A stretch of DNA of 64,000 nt, from the NCBI RefSeq assembly GCF_017831975.1, contig NZ_JAFDSS010000001.1, forward strand, positions 3,472,001 through 3,536,000, given 5' to 3'. A program made the translations under genes and the position numbers. This document shows, in pieces, positions 44,597-54,561 of the stretch (positions are counted from its first letter, which is position 1; each line of letters opens with the position of its first letter). Under the pieces are notes generated by a model. The model made no database searches and had not been told where the DNA came from. It saw nothing but the letters and a program-made list of their open reading frames with translations. Source of the stretch: Microbacterium terrae (GTDB taxonomy: Bacteria; Actinomycetota; Actinomycetes; Actinomycetales; Microbacteriaceae).

Positions 44597-45674
44597 CTAC
44601 GCGCCGCTCCCTCGCGGCAGGCGCACCTCCGCGCGCAGACCGCCCTCGGCACGCGCCTCGAGGAGGAGCATCCCGCCGTGCGCGCGGACGATGCTCTGCA
44701 CGATGGCGAGGCCCAGCCCGACGCCCGCGTCGTCGCCGCGGATGCGCTCGGTCCCGCGCTGGAACGGCTCCGTGAGCGACGAGACGAGCGCGGGGCTCAT
44801 CTTCTCGCCGCTGTTCTCGATCAGGATGATCGCTGCTCCTGCGACAGCGGAGGTCGTGACCCGCACGAACCCGCCGTCACCGGCGTTGTGCACGATCGCG
44901 TTGTGTATGAGGTTCGTCGCCATCTGCAGCAGGAGTGCCGGTGAGCCGATCGCGGATGCGGGTTCGCCTGCGACCTCGATCGTGATGCCGAGGCGCTCGG
45001 CGAGCGGGAGCAGCGTCTCGGCGGACTGTTCGGCGACGAGGGAGAGGTCGACCTCCTCACGCGCGAAGGCTCCCTGGTCGGCGCGGCTCAGCACGAGGAG
45101 CGCCTCGGTGAGGTCGATCGCGCGCGTGTTGACCGAGCGCAGCCGTTCGATGAGGTCGTCGACGTCGCGGTCGGGGTCGGAGCGGGCGACGTCGAGCAGC
45201 GCCTGCGTGATCGCGAGCGGTGTGCGCAGCTCGTGCGACGCGTTCGCCGCGAATCGCCGCTGCTCGGCGACCTGTGCCTCGAGCCGCCCGAGCATGATGT
45301 CGAAGCTGTCGGCCAGCTCGCGGAACTCGTCGTCGGGCCCCTCGAGTCGGATGCGATGCGACAGCGACCCGCTCGCGGTCTGGCGCACCGCGTGGGTGAT
45401 CCGGGTGAGCGGTGCGAGCATGCGTCCGGCGAGGAACCAGCCCCCGGCCACGCCGACGACGAGGAGGAAGGCGAGCGCCCACGCGACCGCGGGGGCGAAC
45501 GCCCGCACCAGATCGCCCCGGTTGGGCACGAACGGTCCGTCGACGTTGATCGGGCCTGCGGGCACGTATCGCAGCAGGAAGACCCACACCACCGCGAGGA
45601 GAAGCCCGCCCGCGGCCATGAGGAACACGGCATAGCTGATCGTGAGGCGGAGGCGGACGCTGATGCCCGGTTCC

Positions 45675-45682
<8 letters not shown>
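44597..45682 (-). CDS. sensor histidine kinase of the VanYZ operon (VanS-like)
   Basis: A 361-residue membrane kinase. Two helices (SYAVFLMAAGGLLLAVVWVF and AVAWALAFLLVVGVAGGWFL) flank a short extracytoplasmic loop of about 30 residues. HAMP, then HisKA (ANASHELRTPLAITQALLDV) and HATPase with NLIHNAIVHNAGDG (N box) and GVGLGLAIVQSIVRAHGG (G box). The start overlaps the response-regulator stop by 8 nt. Last gene of a vanY-vanZ-regulator-kinase operon. The short loop suggests sensing within the membrane or of cell-wall precursors. Confidence 0.92.
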
Positions 45683-46357
<675 letters not shown>

Positions 46358-46370
<13 letters not shown>

Positions 46371-46921
46371 GAGTCGATGCTAGGCGTGGTCGCGGCTTCT
46401 GCCGAGGCGGCGGCGCCCGGAGCGAGGCGGGGAGAGAACGGGATGCCGCGCCCGGTCGCGTCGGCGATGAGCACGAGGAGCACGAGTGCCGCGACGATCG
46501 CGACGACCACCGCGGTCACCGCGCGGACGCGACCCGGGTGCGAACGCGCGGTCAGCCGGGCGAGGCCCGCGCCGACGATCGCTCCGGCGATGTTGGTGAT
46601 GACGTCGGTGACATCGCTCACGCCGACCGCCAGCACGAACTGCGCGAGTTCGAATCCGATGCTCGTCGCCGCCGCGGCGGCTCCCACCCGCCACATCGGC
46701 AGCGCCGGCGCGAGCATCCGCAGCACGAGACCGAAGGGGACGAAGACCAGCACGTTGCCGATGACCTCCCACGCGGCACTCGCTCCTGCGGTGTCGGTCG
46801 CAGCGAACGGCAGCAGCTTGATGCGACGCAGGTCGCTGTCGCCGACGTAGGGATCGTGCAGCTTCCACAGCACCAGCCAGGCGAGGAGTGCGAGGTACAA
46901 GGCGAAGAGGGCGACCAGCAC
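46358..46921 (-). CDS. VanZ-family membrane protein
   Basis: A 187-residue protein with about five helices. VanZ signature features: a first helix with LFALYLALLAWLVLWKLHDP, an Arg/Lys-rich loop (RRIKLLPFAAT), WEVIGNVLVFVPFGLVLRML (the N-x-x-x-F-x-P-F-G motif) and FELAQFVLAVGVSDVTDVIT (E-x-x-Q and D-x-x-D). VanZ proteins confer low-level teicoplanin or lipoglycopeptide tolerance or affect polysaccharide export. The only start codon in the frame after the vanY stop is GTG at 46921. Confidence 0.85.
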
Positions 46922-46955
46922 GATCCGCCGGGCGCCGGTGCGATCGGCCGGCGGC

Positions 46956-47636
46956 TCAACGCTGCAGCCTCGGGTCGCGGGTCGGATCCGCGTACAGCCC
47001 GGGGCAGCCGTCGTCGGGCGCGCTCGCGACCAGTTCGAAGTGCCATGGCTCGTTGTCGTAGACGCGGCACAGGCCGTAGGCGGCTCCGTGCTCGGCCAAC
47101 CAGTCCATCGCGTCGTACGAGCCGATGTCGACCGCATCTCCGGCGACGTGCAGCGAGGTCTCGGCGCTCGCGACCCACCGTGCGGCCTCCGCCTCGGACC
47201 CGTACTGCGCGACCGCGTCGCGCAGCAGCTGCTTCTGCAGCGCGGGGGAGCGCCAGCCGCTCGTGACGAGGATGCGGATGCCGTCTCCTGCGGCAGCGGA
47301 ACCGGCCGCCTCGAGGGCGCTGAGGAGCGCCGGGTCGAGGTTGGCGATGCCGGCGAGACTCCGGTCGCCGACGTCGGCCCCGTCGGGGAGCACGCCGTCG
47401 GCGTGGGTGAGCCCGTCACCGGCGCCGCTCGGTGGCGCTGCCGGGGCGTTCGCCGGCGCAGCGGCGGCCGAGTCGCCGGGCGCGGCGCCGGCGTCGATCG
47501 TGGCGGAGGATGCGGGGCGGGATGCCGCGGCCTGCGCGACGAGGAGACCGGCGGTCACACAGGCGAGGATCACGAAGCCGAGGACGGTCGACACGACGGC
47601 GCGCCGGCGGCTGAGGGGTGGTGCGGAACTGCTCAT
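46956..47636 (-). CDS. M15-family D,D-carboxypeptidase (VanY-like)
   Basis: A 226-residue membrane-anchored zinc peptidase trimming terminal D-Ala from peptidoglycan stems. A single N-terminal helix (VVSTVLGFVILACVTAGLLV) is followed by an Ala/Pro-rich linker (40-90). The catalytic domain has zinc ligands His and Asp in SLHVAGDAVDIG and the Glu-x2-His of EPWHFE. First gene of the four-gene operon with vanZ, regulator and kinase. Removing D-Ala would lower glycopeptide binding or serve cell-wall remodelling. Confidence 0.9.
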   Translation of the reverse strand: MSSSAPPLSRRRAVVSTVLGFVILACVTAGLLVAQAAASRPASSATIDAGAAPGDSAAAAPANAPAAPPSGAGDGLTHADGVLPDGADVGDRSLAGIANLDPALLSALEAAGSAAAGDGIRILVTSGWRSPALQKQLLRDAVAQYGSEAEAARWVASAETSLHVAGDAVDIGSYDAMDWLAEHGAAYGLCRVYDNEPWHFELVASAPDDGCPGLYADPTRDPRLQR

Positions 47637-47670
47637 GCGTCCAGTCAACGCGCGGGCGTGTTGCACCCCC

Positions 47671-47701
47671 GTATGCGCAGACGCGTATGCCGACGATATG
47701 C
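47671..47701. promoter_or_regulatory. GTATGC direct repeats before the vanY operon
   Basis: GTATGC at 47671-47676 and 47685-47690 and ATATGC at 47696-47701 are three direct repeats with steps of 14 and 11 bp. They lie 35-65 nt before the vanY start and just before the divergent thiolase. An 11-bp step is what an OmpR-type dimer needs, so this is a candidate site for the operon's response regulator. Confidence 0.45.
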
Positions 47702-47740
47702 CGGGCGGTCACAATGGAGATCGATCAGAGAGGATCGGCC

Positions 47741-48916
47741 ATGCCCGCCACCTTCGTGTACGACGCCGTGCGCACGCCCTTCGGGCGAGCAGGAGGCGCG
47801 CTCGCCGGCATCCGCCCCGACGACCTCGCCGCGCGCGTGATGGCGGCGACCGTCGAGCGCACCGGCCTCGACCCCGTGCGCATCGATGACGTGATCTTCG
47901 GCGATGCCAACCAGGCGGGTGAAGACAACCGCAACGTCGCGCGGCTGGGGGCGCTGCTGGCGGGCTTCCCGACATCCCTGACCGGGGTCACGGTCAACCG
48001 GCTGTGCGCGTCGAGCCTCGAGGCGGTCATCCAGGGGGCGCGTGCGATCGAGTGCGGCGACGCGTCGATCGTGCTCGCGGGCGGCGTCGAGTCGATGAGC
48101 CGCGCGCCCTATGTCGTCGAGAAGGCGCCGCGCCCGTACCCGGCCGTGGGGAACACGACGATGTGGAACACCGCCATCGGCTGGCGGATGACCAACCCCG
48201 TGCTGCCGACGCCGTGGACGATCTCCAACGGGCAGGCCGCCGAGAAGATCGCACGCGAGTGGGGAATCGCACGCGAGGAGCAGGATGCCTTCGCCGTGCG
48301 CTCGCACCGGCTGGCGGCGGCCGCGTGGGCGGCGGGCGTCTACGACGCCGAGACCGTCGGAGTGCCGGGTGTGGAACTCGCGCGCGACGAGGGGATCCGC
48401 GACGACACGTCGCTTGAGGCGCTCGGGGGGCTCCGGGCGCTGTTCGCCGACGACGGCACCGGCAGTGTGACCGCCGGAAACTCCTCGCCGATCAACGACG
48501 GGGCCTCCGCGGTGCTCCTGGGCGCCGAAGGTGCGCTCGACCTCGAGCCGCTCGCCCGGATCACGGGACGCGGCGCTCACGGCGTCGACCCCGACCTGTT
48601 CCCGATCGCCCCGATCGAGGCGGCGAACACGGCGCTCGCCCGCGCGGGGCGCACGTGGGCCGACGTCGATGTGGTCGAGCTGAACGAGGCGTTCGCCTCG
48701 CAGTCGCTCGCGTGCATCGCCGGCTGGCCCGACCTCGACCCCGAGAAGGTCAACATCCACGGTGGCGCGCTGGCGATCGGGCATCCGCTCGGCGCGTCGG
48801 GCGGTCGGATCATCGGCCATGCGGCGCACGAACTCGCGCGGCGCGGCGGGGGCGTCGCGGTCGCGGCGATCTGCATCGGCGTGGGGCAGGGGCTTGCGGT
48901 CGTGCTCGAGCGCTGA
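47741..48916 (+). CDS. thiolase (acetyl-CoA/beta-ketoacyl-CoA acyltransferase)
   Basis: A 391-residue thiolase. The acyl-accepting Cys is in TVNRLCASSLEAVIQGA, the active-site His in ALAIGHPLGASGGRIIGH and the second Cys in AAICIGVGQGLAVV. NEAFA is also present. Full length. It most likely functions in beta-oxidation or in the beta-ketoadipate (PcaF) or acetoacetyl-CoA step. It stands alone, so the pathway is open. AGAGAGGA precedes the ATG. Confidence 0.95.
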   Translation: MPATFVYDAVRTPFGRAGGALAGIRPDDLAARVMAATVERTGLDPVRIDDVIFGDANQAGEDNRNVARLGALLAGFPTSLTGVTVNRLCASSLEAVIQGARAIECGDASIVLAGGVESMSRAPYVVEKAPRPYPAVGNTTMWNTAIGWRMTNPVLPTPWTISNGQAAEKIAREWGIAREEQDAFAVRSHRLAAAAWAAGVYDAETVGVPGVELARDEGIRDDTSLEALGGLRALFADDGTGSVTAGNSSPINDGASAVLLGAEGALDLEPLARITGRGAHGVDPDLFPIAPIEAANTALARAGRTWADVDVVELNEAFASQSLACIAGWPDLDPEKVNIHGGALAIGHPLGASGGRIIGHAAHELARRGGGVAVAAICIGVGQGLAVVLER

Positions 48917-48930
48917 TCCGGCTTCGGGGC

Positions 48931-49008
48931 GTTTCGTCTCGCTCCGCTCGCTCAACGGCCGGGTCGCCTTTCGGTCGTTGAGCGAGGAGCGGAGCGACGA
49001 GACGAAAC
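48931..49008. repeat. long inverted repeat after thiolase
   Basis: Left arm 48931-48957 (starts GTTTCGTCTCGCTCC) is complementary to right arm 48976-49008 (ends GGAGCGACGAGACGAAAC) apart from two 3-nt insertions in the right arm. An 18-nt loop separates them. It resembles a REP-like or degenerate mobile palindrome as well as a terminator. Confidence 0.7.
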
Positions 49009-49019
49009 GGCTCGGAGCG

Positions 49020-49093
49020 GCTCGCGCGACGACCGGGTTGCCCGCTCACCGGCAGGATCGCTCGCGCGACGACCGGGTTGCCCGCTCACCGGC
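49020..49093. repeat. 34-bp direct repeat, period 40
   Basis: A 34-bp unit beginning GCTCGCGCGACGACCGGG occurs at 49020-49053 and again at 49060-49093. It directly follows the long inverted repeat and precedes the SDR promoter (TAGCCT at 49115-49120). No coding function. Confidence 0.75.
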
Positions 49094-49126
49094 CGGGTCG
49101 CCGTGTGCGGGCCGTAGCCTGGGCGC

Positions 49127-50044
49127 ATGGCCTTCACGCGCGACTCGATCCCCGACCTCGGCGGACGCGTCGCCGTCATCACCGGTGCGAACGGAGGGCT
49201 CGGCCTCGCGACCGCCCAGGCCTTCGCGGCGAAGGGCGCGCACGTGGTGATGGCCGTGCGCGACCTCGACAAGGCGGCGATCGCGGCGGACGAGATCCGT
49301 GCCGAGACCCCGCACGCGTCGTTCGAGATCGTCGAGCTCGACCTCGGCTCCCAGGCATCCGTCGTCGGCGCATCCCGGCGCATCGCCGACGCGCATCCTT
49401 CGGTCGACATCCTCGTGAACAACGCCGGAGTGATGGCGATGCCCGAGCGGGTCACCGAAGACGGCTTCGAGATGCAGATGGGCGTCGACCACCTCGGGCA
49501 CTGGACCCTCACGGCATCGCTGTTGCCGGCGCTGCTGGCGGCACCCGCGGCGCGCGTGGTGACGGTCAGCTCGACCGCCCATCACTTCGGCCGGTCCATC
49601 GATCTCGAGAACCCCTACCGACGCGGCCATTACAGCGCGTGGCCGGTCTACGGCAACGCGAAGCTCGCGAACTACCACTTCGGGCTGGGGCTGCAGGAGC
49701 GCTTCGCGCGCGCCGGGGTTCACGCGCAGAGCCTCATCGCCCACCCCGGACTCACGCACAGCGATCTGCAGGTGCGCACTGTGCGCGAGGGCGGCGGCGG
49801 GCGCATGGCTGCATTCTTCGCCGACCTGACGGCGCGCGTCGGAATGACCACCGCCGACGGCGCGATGCCTCAGGTGCGCGCCGCGACCGACCCGGCGGCG
49901 AAGGGCGGCGAGTTCTACGGACCCCGCTGGATGAACACCGGACGGCCGGTGCGCCTGCCCGTTCTCCGCCCGGGGCGACGTCGCGCGATCGAGAAGCTGT
50001 GGGAGTTCTCCGAGCGTGAGACGGGCGTGCCCATCGAGGTGTGA
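49127..50044 (+). CDS. short-chain dehydrogenase/reductase
   Basis: A 305-residue SDR. TGxxxGxG in VAVITGANGGLGLATAQAFA, NNAG in ILVNNAGVMAMPERV, active site Ser in VTVSSTAHHFG and Tyr-x3-Lys in PVYGNAKLANYHFGLGL. The C-terminal GGEFYGPRWMNTGRPV matches the other SDR at 34442, so the two are paralogues of the retinol dehydrogenase/WW-oxidoreductase-like branch. Leaderless ATG after TAGCCT. Substrate unknown. Confidence 0.9.
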   Translation: MAFTRDSIPDLGGRVAVITGANGGLGLATAQAFAAKGAHVVMAVRDLDKAAIAADEIRAETPHASFEIVELDLGSQASVVGASRRIADAHPSVDILVNNAGVMAMPERVTEDGFEMQMGVDHLGHWTLTASLLPALLAAPAARVVTVSSTAHHFGRSIDLENPYRRGHYSAWPVYGNAKLANYHFGLGLQERFARAGVHAQSLIAHPGLTHSDLQVRTVREGGGGRMAAFFADLTARVGMTTADGAMPQVRAATDPAAKGGEFYGPRWMNTGRPVRLPVLRPGRRRAIEKLWEFSERETGVPIEV

Positions 50045-50052
50045 GCCCGGTG

Positions 50053-51642
50053 CTAGCGGACGCCCTTCATGAGGGCGAGCACGGGCTTCACCGAGAGGAT
50101 CAGCGCGATGCCGAGCGCGATCGCGATGAGGCCGAGGATGGTGAAGTACGGCACCTCGTCGTCGGGGTTGTAGAACTGGGCGAGCCAGCCGGCGATCGCG
50201 GTGCCGAGGGCGACCGACAGGAAGTACAGCGACACCATCTGGGTGTGGAACCGCTCGGGGGCGAGCTTGGTGGTCACCGACAGCCCGGGCGGCGAGATGA
50301 AGAGCTCGGCGATCGTGAACACGAGCAGGATGCCGACGATCGCGATGAGCGGCGTCGAGTTCTCTCCCCCGCCCGAGAAGGGGAGGAACAGCAGGAACGC
50401 GATGCCCATGATGATCGCGCCGAGTCCGAACTTCGTCGGGGCGGACGGCGCCCGGTCGCCGAGCTTCGTCCAGATCGCGGCGAAGACGCCGGACAGGATG
50501 ATGACGAACACCGGATTGATCGAGTTGACCCACGAGATCGGCATCGTCCAGCCGAAGATCGTGCGGTCGAGCCGCTCGTCGGAGTAGACCGTGAGCACCG
50601 TGAACTGCTGCTGGTACAGCGACCAGAAGCCGACGTTGACGATGAAGAGCGGGATGAACCCGAACACCCGTGACCGGTCGACCGCGGTGATGTGCTGCGA
50701 GCCGATGATGACGATGAAGTACGCGATCGCCGCGGCCAGCGTGACGACGATCACGATGCCGGCGAGGTTGGCGGGCTGGATGACCCCCGTCACCACTCCG
50801 AGCACGACGACGGCGATGCCGGCGAGCCCGATGCCCGCGGCGGCGGCGTAGCGGTTGCGCGGCAGGGGATTGGCGACGACGCGCGACGCGGGAGGCAGGT
50901 TCTTGCGCCCGAACGAGTACTGCGTGAGACCGATCGCCATGCCGAGCGCGGCCGCGCCGAAGCCCCAGTGGAAGCCGACGTTGTCCTGCAGCCATCCCGT
51001 GATGAGGGGGCCGAGGAAGGCGCCGAGGTTGATGCCGAGGTAGAAGAGCGAGAACCCGGCGTCGCGCCGCGGATCCTTCGCGGCATACAGCGTGCCGACG
51101 ACGGCCGTCGCGTTGGCCTTCAGCCCGCCCGAGCCGAGGGCCACGAGCACGAGCCCGACTCCGAGGCCCCACACGTTCGGCAACACGGCGAGGGCGATGT
51201 GCCCCGCCATGATGACGATCGCGCTGTAGAAGAGCACCCGCTCCGACCCGAGGATGCGGTCGGCGAGCCACGCACCGAGGATCGTGGCGAGGTAAACCGA
51301 GCCACCGTAGGCGCCCACGATGCCCGTCGCGATCTCGCGATCGATGCCGAGGCCGCCGTCGGAGACCGAGAAGTACATGTACAGGAGGAGGATGCCCTGC
51401 ATGCCGTAGAAGCTGAACCGCTCCCACATCTCGACGCCGAAGACCGTGGCGAGCGCCCGCGGCTGGCCGAAGAACCGGGTGTCGGTGACGCCCTGGCCGC
51501 CGGTCGCCGTCACCGCGGCGGCATCCGTCCCGCTGCTGTCGGCCGCGATCGCACCGTCGCCCGCGGTCGCCGCCGCGGCTGCCGCGCCGTCGGGCGGCCC
51601 GACCGGGATCTGCTCGGGCTCACGGCCGTCCTGCGCGTCCAT
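50053..51642 (-). CDS. POT-family proton:oligopeptide symporter
   Basis: A 529-residue fourteen-helix peptide importer. The proton-coupling ExxER-type motif is VFGVEMWERFSFYGMQGILL, and FSLFYLGINLGAFLGPLITG is the PTR2 signature with FYLxINxG. An unusual Ala/Gly-rich N-terminal tail of about 55 residues precedes helix 1. Leaderless ATG (TAGCCT, 51649-51654, minus). Convergent with the SDR gene by 8 nt. Confidence 0.93.
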   Translation of the reverse strand: MDAQDGREPEQIPVGPPDGAAAAAATAGDGAIAADSSGTDAAAVTATGGQGVTDTRFFGQPRALATVFGVEMWERFSFYGMQGILLLYMYFSVSDGGLGIDREIATGIVGAYGGSVYLATILGAWLADRILGSERVLFYSAIVIMAGHIALAVLPNVWGLGVGLVLVALGSGGLKANATAVVGTLYAAKDPRRDAGFSLFYLGINLGAFLGPLITGWLQDNVGFHWGFGAAALGMAIGLTQYSFGRKNLPPASRVVANPLPRNRYAAAAGIGLAGIAVVVLGVVTGVIQPANLAGIVIVVTLAAAIAYFIVIIGSQHITAVDRSRVFGFIPLFIVNVGFWSLYQQQFTVLTVYSDERLDRTIFGWTMPISWVNSINPVFVIILSGVFAAIWTKLGDRAPSAPTKFGLGAIIMGIAFLLFLPFSGGGENSTPLIAIVGILLVFTIAELFISPPGLSVTTKLAPERFHTQMVSLYFLSVALGTAIAGWLAQFYNPDDEVPYFTILGLIAIALGIALILSVKPVLALMKGVR

Positions 51643-51699
51643 GGCGTCAGGCTAGCGGGCGGGCGCCGCCGGGCGACAGGGGGTGCCCGCCACGGCTGA

Positions 51700-53142
51700 T
51701 CACTCGGGAAGCGAGGGATGCCGCTCGTGGGGATCGCTGTGGCGGGGGATGAACACGGCCACCGCGAACGCCACGAGTGCGGCTGCGCCGCCCAGCACGA
51801 ACGACAGCTGGAAGGAGAAGCCGCTCGGCACGGGGACCCCGTCGACGTCGATCGCGTAGGAGGCGAGCACGGCGCCGATGACCGCCGCCGCGGTGCTCGT
51901 GCCGAGCGAGCGGAACAGCGCGTTGAGGCCGTTGGAGGCGCCGGTCTCGGACTGGGGGACCGAGCGCATGATGAGCATCGGCATGGCCGCATAGCCGAAG
52001 CCGATGCCCACGCCGATGCCGATGTTCGCGACCACCAGGTGCCACACCTCGGACTGGAAGACGAGGGTGAACGAGTAGGTCGCGAGGAGGGCGAGCGCGC
52101 CGACGACGAGCAGCAGCTTCGGGCCGACGGTGCGGGCCAGCTGCCCGGAGAACGGCGAGATGACCATCATCACGAGGCCGGCCGGCATGACCACGAGACT
52201 CGCGGCCAGCAGTGACAGCCCGAAGCCGCCGACGGCGATCGGCAGCTCGAGGATCTGCGGGTAGACGACGTTCGACGCGAACAGCGAGAAGCCCATCGCG
52301 ATCGAGGCGATGTTGGTGAGGAGCACCGCGGGCCGCGCGGCGACGCGCAGATCGAGCAGCGGCTCGTCGATGCGCAGCTCGTACCAGCCCCACAGCAGCA
52401 GCACCGCGATGCCGCCGATGCCGCTCACGAGCACCGCCGGCGATCCCCAGCCCCATTCGTTGCCGCGCGACACCGCCAGCAGGACGCCGATGAGGCCGAC
52501 CGCGAGGCCGGCGGCGCCGACGTAGTCGAATCGCCCGGCGGTGCGCAGCACGCTCACCGGCACGATCCACCACACCAGCGCGAAGACCACGGCGCCGAGG
52601 CCCGCGGCGACCCAGAAGAGCAGATGCCAGTCGCTGCGCTCGGTGATGAGGGCGCTGATCGGAAGCCCGATCGCGCCGCCGACGCCGAGTGTCGCGCTGA
52701 TGAGGGCGATGGCCGAGTCGACGCGGTTCTCGTGCAGCACGTCGCGGAGGATCGAGATGCCCAGCGGGATGACGCCGGTGACGGCGCCCTGCAGGGCGCG
52801 ACCGATGATGATGCCGACGATCCCGGTGGAGAGGGCGGCGATCACCGAGCCGAGCACGAGGAGCGCGAGCAGCCACATCACGATGCGGCGCTTGCCGTAC
52901 ATGTCGCCGAGGCGGCCCGCGATCGGGGTGATGACCGCGGCCGCGAGGAGCGTGGAGGTCACCACCCAGGCGGTGTCTTCGCGGCTCGCATCGAGGAGTT
53001 CGGGCAGCTTCGACTGGATCGGCACGACGAGCGTGAACATGAACGATGAAGCGAGCCCGGCGATCGCGAGCACCGCGACGATCGCCCCCTGCGGGGGCAT
53101 CCGGGTGAGGTTCCTGCGCGCGTCCTCATCCCGTGGTGCCAT
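51700..53142 (-). CDS. MFS transporter, DHA2 (14-helix) drug exporter type
   Basis: A 480-residue exporter with fourteen helices. The loop 2-3 motif is PIAGRLGDMYGKRRIVMWLL and the motif C region is TLGVGGAIGLPISALI. Such pumps export drugs or dyes with H+. Leaderless ATG (TAGCCT, 53149-53154, minus), the -10 lying over the last codons of the upstream condensation-domain gene. The two genes share orientation and may both act on one small molecule. Confidence 0.9.
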   Translation of the reverse strand: MAPRDEDARRNLTRMPPQGAIVAVLAIAGLASSFMFTLVVPIQSKLPELLDASREDTAWVVTSTLLAAAVITPIAGRLGDMYGKRRIVMWLLALLVLGSVIAALSTGIVGIIIGRALQGAVTGVIPLGISILRDVLHENRVDSAIALISATLGVGGAIGLPISALITERSDWHLLFWVAAGLGAVVFALVWWIVPVSVLRTAGRFDYVGAAGLAVGLIGVLLAVSRGNEWGWGSPAVLVSGIGGIAVLLLWGWYELRIDEPLLDLRVAARPAVLLTNIASIAMGFSLFASNVVYPQILELPIAVGGFGLSLLAASLVVMPAGLVMMVISPFSGQLARTVGPKLLLVVGALALLATYSFTLVFQSEVWHLVVANIGIGVGIGFGYAAMPMLIMRSVPQSETGASNGLNALFRSLGTSTAAAVIGAVLASYAIDVDGVPVPSGFSFQLSFVLGGAAALVAFAVAVFIPRHSDPHERHPSLPE

Positions 53143-53151
53143 CGGTCCAGG

Positions 53152-54510
53152 CTATCCGGCGGCGAGGGCACCGGCTCCGTGCTCGGCGACCTCGTGCGCG
53201 GACTGCTGCAGACGACGCGTCACCGCCTCGATCCACGCCGGAAGGCTGCGGTGGGCCTCGGGGGTGTCGGGGTGGCGCCACCGCACGTGCAGGCCGTCGT
53301 CGTTGATGACGAACCACACCATCACGCCGTCGGTCTCGACGGTGGCCGAGACGTACTGCACGTCGAACCCGCCGTCCACGCCGAGCGGCATGCGCCGCGT
53401 GTCGAGCCATGACAGCGCGAACATCCCCGGCGGCTCCACCATGCCGCCGTGGGGCGCGAGCAGCGGGCCGAGCGGATGCGACCCGAGGCTGATCGCGTCG
53501 CGGACCGCGTCGGAGCACGCGCGCGGGTCGGGATCGGGCAGTTCGATCACCGAGTTGGTGATGAACCACCCCACCGCGTCGTTCCAGCGCGGGTCGTACC
53601 GGCTGTGCACGGGGAAGACCGCGCGCAGCGGCACGCCGGCGAGATCGAGCGTCGCGGCTGACAGCGCTGAGAGTGCGAGCGCGGTCGGCCGCACGCCGAG
53701 GCGCTCCGCGTTCGACGACAGCCGATGCCAGCCGTCGGCGTCGAGCACGTCGTCCACGGCGACCACCGCAGGTCGCGCCCGGTCGACGTCGCCGAGCGGC
53801 AGCGGGAAGACGGGCATCGCCCCCTGCCCCGCGTCGAGCACCCGACCCCACCGCGCCGCGACGTCGGCGGGCGCGGGCGGGCGGGCGTCGAGCATCGCGG
53901 TGTGCTCCGAGAAAGCCGGCACGGAGCGGGGCAGGCGCGAACCCGCCGGGCGCCCGTCGTGCAGATCGTCGATGCACTCGGCGAGGTCGCGCACGAGCAC
54001 GAGCAGCGACCACATGTCGACGTTCGCGTGGTCGGACGCGATCACGAGCATCGGCCGGGGGTCGGCATCGGTCGACACGGGCCCCGGCTTCACGAGGCAG
54101 ACGCGGTGCGACGGCTGCGCGAACGGCGTGCACGCGGCGTCGAGGATGCCGGCGAGCACAGCACGCGGGTCGACGTCGTCGGCGACGTCGTGCTCCTCCC
54201 ACCCGTGAGCCTCGATGTCGGCGGCGCGCAGGCGCAGCCGGCCGTCGTCGTCGCGGTCGAACACCGTCTGCAGCGCACCGTGCCGCTCGACGACGGCCGC
54301 CCAGGCCTGCGACACCTCGCTGCGGGCGACCTGCTCCGGGAGGCGGAACGCGATCGCCATCCACGAACCGCGGCGGTCGCCGGCCTCGACGTGGCGCCGC
54401 TGGTCGAACGAGATCGGCAGCGCCGGTCCGTCCGTCGTATGCGCGGCGAGGACGAGACTGTGGATGCGCCCGCGCGGGAGCGTCATCTGGGTCACGGTCG
54501 TCAGTCGCAT
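53152..54510 (-). CDS. free-standing condensation-domain superfamily protein
   Basis: A 452-residue protein of the NRPS condensation/acyltransferase fold. The N-lobe has IAFRLPEQVARSEVSQAWAA and the start FDQRRHVEAGDRRGSWMAIA. The HHxxxDG active-site motif reads DHANVDM (160-166): the catalytic second His and the Asp are kept, but the first His is Asp and the Gly is Met. VGWFITNSVIELP corresponds to the GxFxNxxPLR strand. There are no adenylation or carrier domains nearby. It may acylate an alcohol or amine using CoA or a carrier supplied elsewhere, as PapA-like enzymes do. Leaderless ATG with TAGACT (54519-54524, minus). Confidence 0.75.
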   Translation of the reverse strand: MRLTTVTQMTLPRGRIHSLVLAAHTTDGPALPISFDQRRHVEAGDRRGSWMAIAFRLPEQVARSEVSQAWAAVVERHGALQTVFDRDDDGRLRLRAADIEAHGWEEHDVADDVDPRAVLAGILDAACTPFAQPSHRVCLVKPGPVSTDADPRPMLVIASDHANVDMWSLLVLVRDLAECIDDLHDGRPAGSRLPRSVPAFSEHTAMLDARPPAPADVAARWGRVLDAGQGAMPVFPLPLGDVDRARPAVVAVDDVLDADGWHRLSSNAERLGVRPTALALSALSAATLDLAGVPLRAVFPVHSRYDPRWNDAVGWFITNSVIELPDPDPRACSDAVRDAISLGSHPLGPLLAPHGGMVEPPGMFALSWLDTRRMPLGVDGGFDVQYVSATVETDGVMVWFVINDDGLHVRWRHPDTPEAHRSLPAWIEAVTRRLQQSAHEVAEHGAGALAAG

Positions 54511-54517
54511 GGCGCCG

Positions 54518-54524
54518 TAGTCTA
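54518..54524. promoter_or_regulatory. overlapping divergent -10 elements
   Basis: The 7-bp TAGTCTA reads as TAGTCT on the plus strand and TAGACT on the minus strand. It can therefore serve as -10 for both the alpha/beta hydrolase (plus) and the condensation-domain gene (minus). The two transcripts cannot initiate at the same moment. Confidence 0.6.
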
Positions 54525-54561
54525 GGGGTCCGCAATGTCGTCTCTGTGTGGGGGAGGTCAC

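Noticed and set aside
47618..47740. Earlier starts for the thiolase (GTG 47618, ATG 47714)
   Set aside because: Residues upstream of MPATFVYDAVRTPFG match no thiolase N-terminus, and AGAGAGGA sits correctly for the ATG at 47741.
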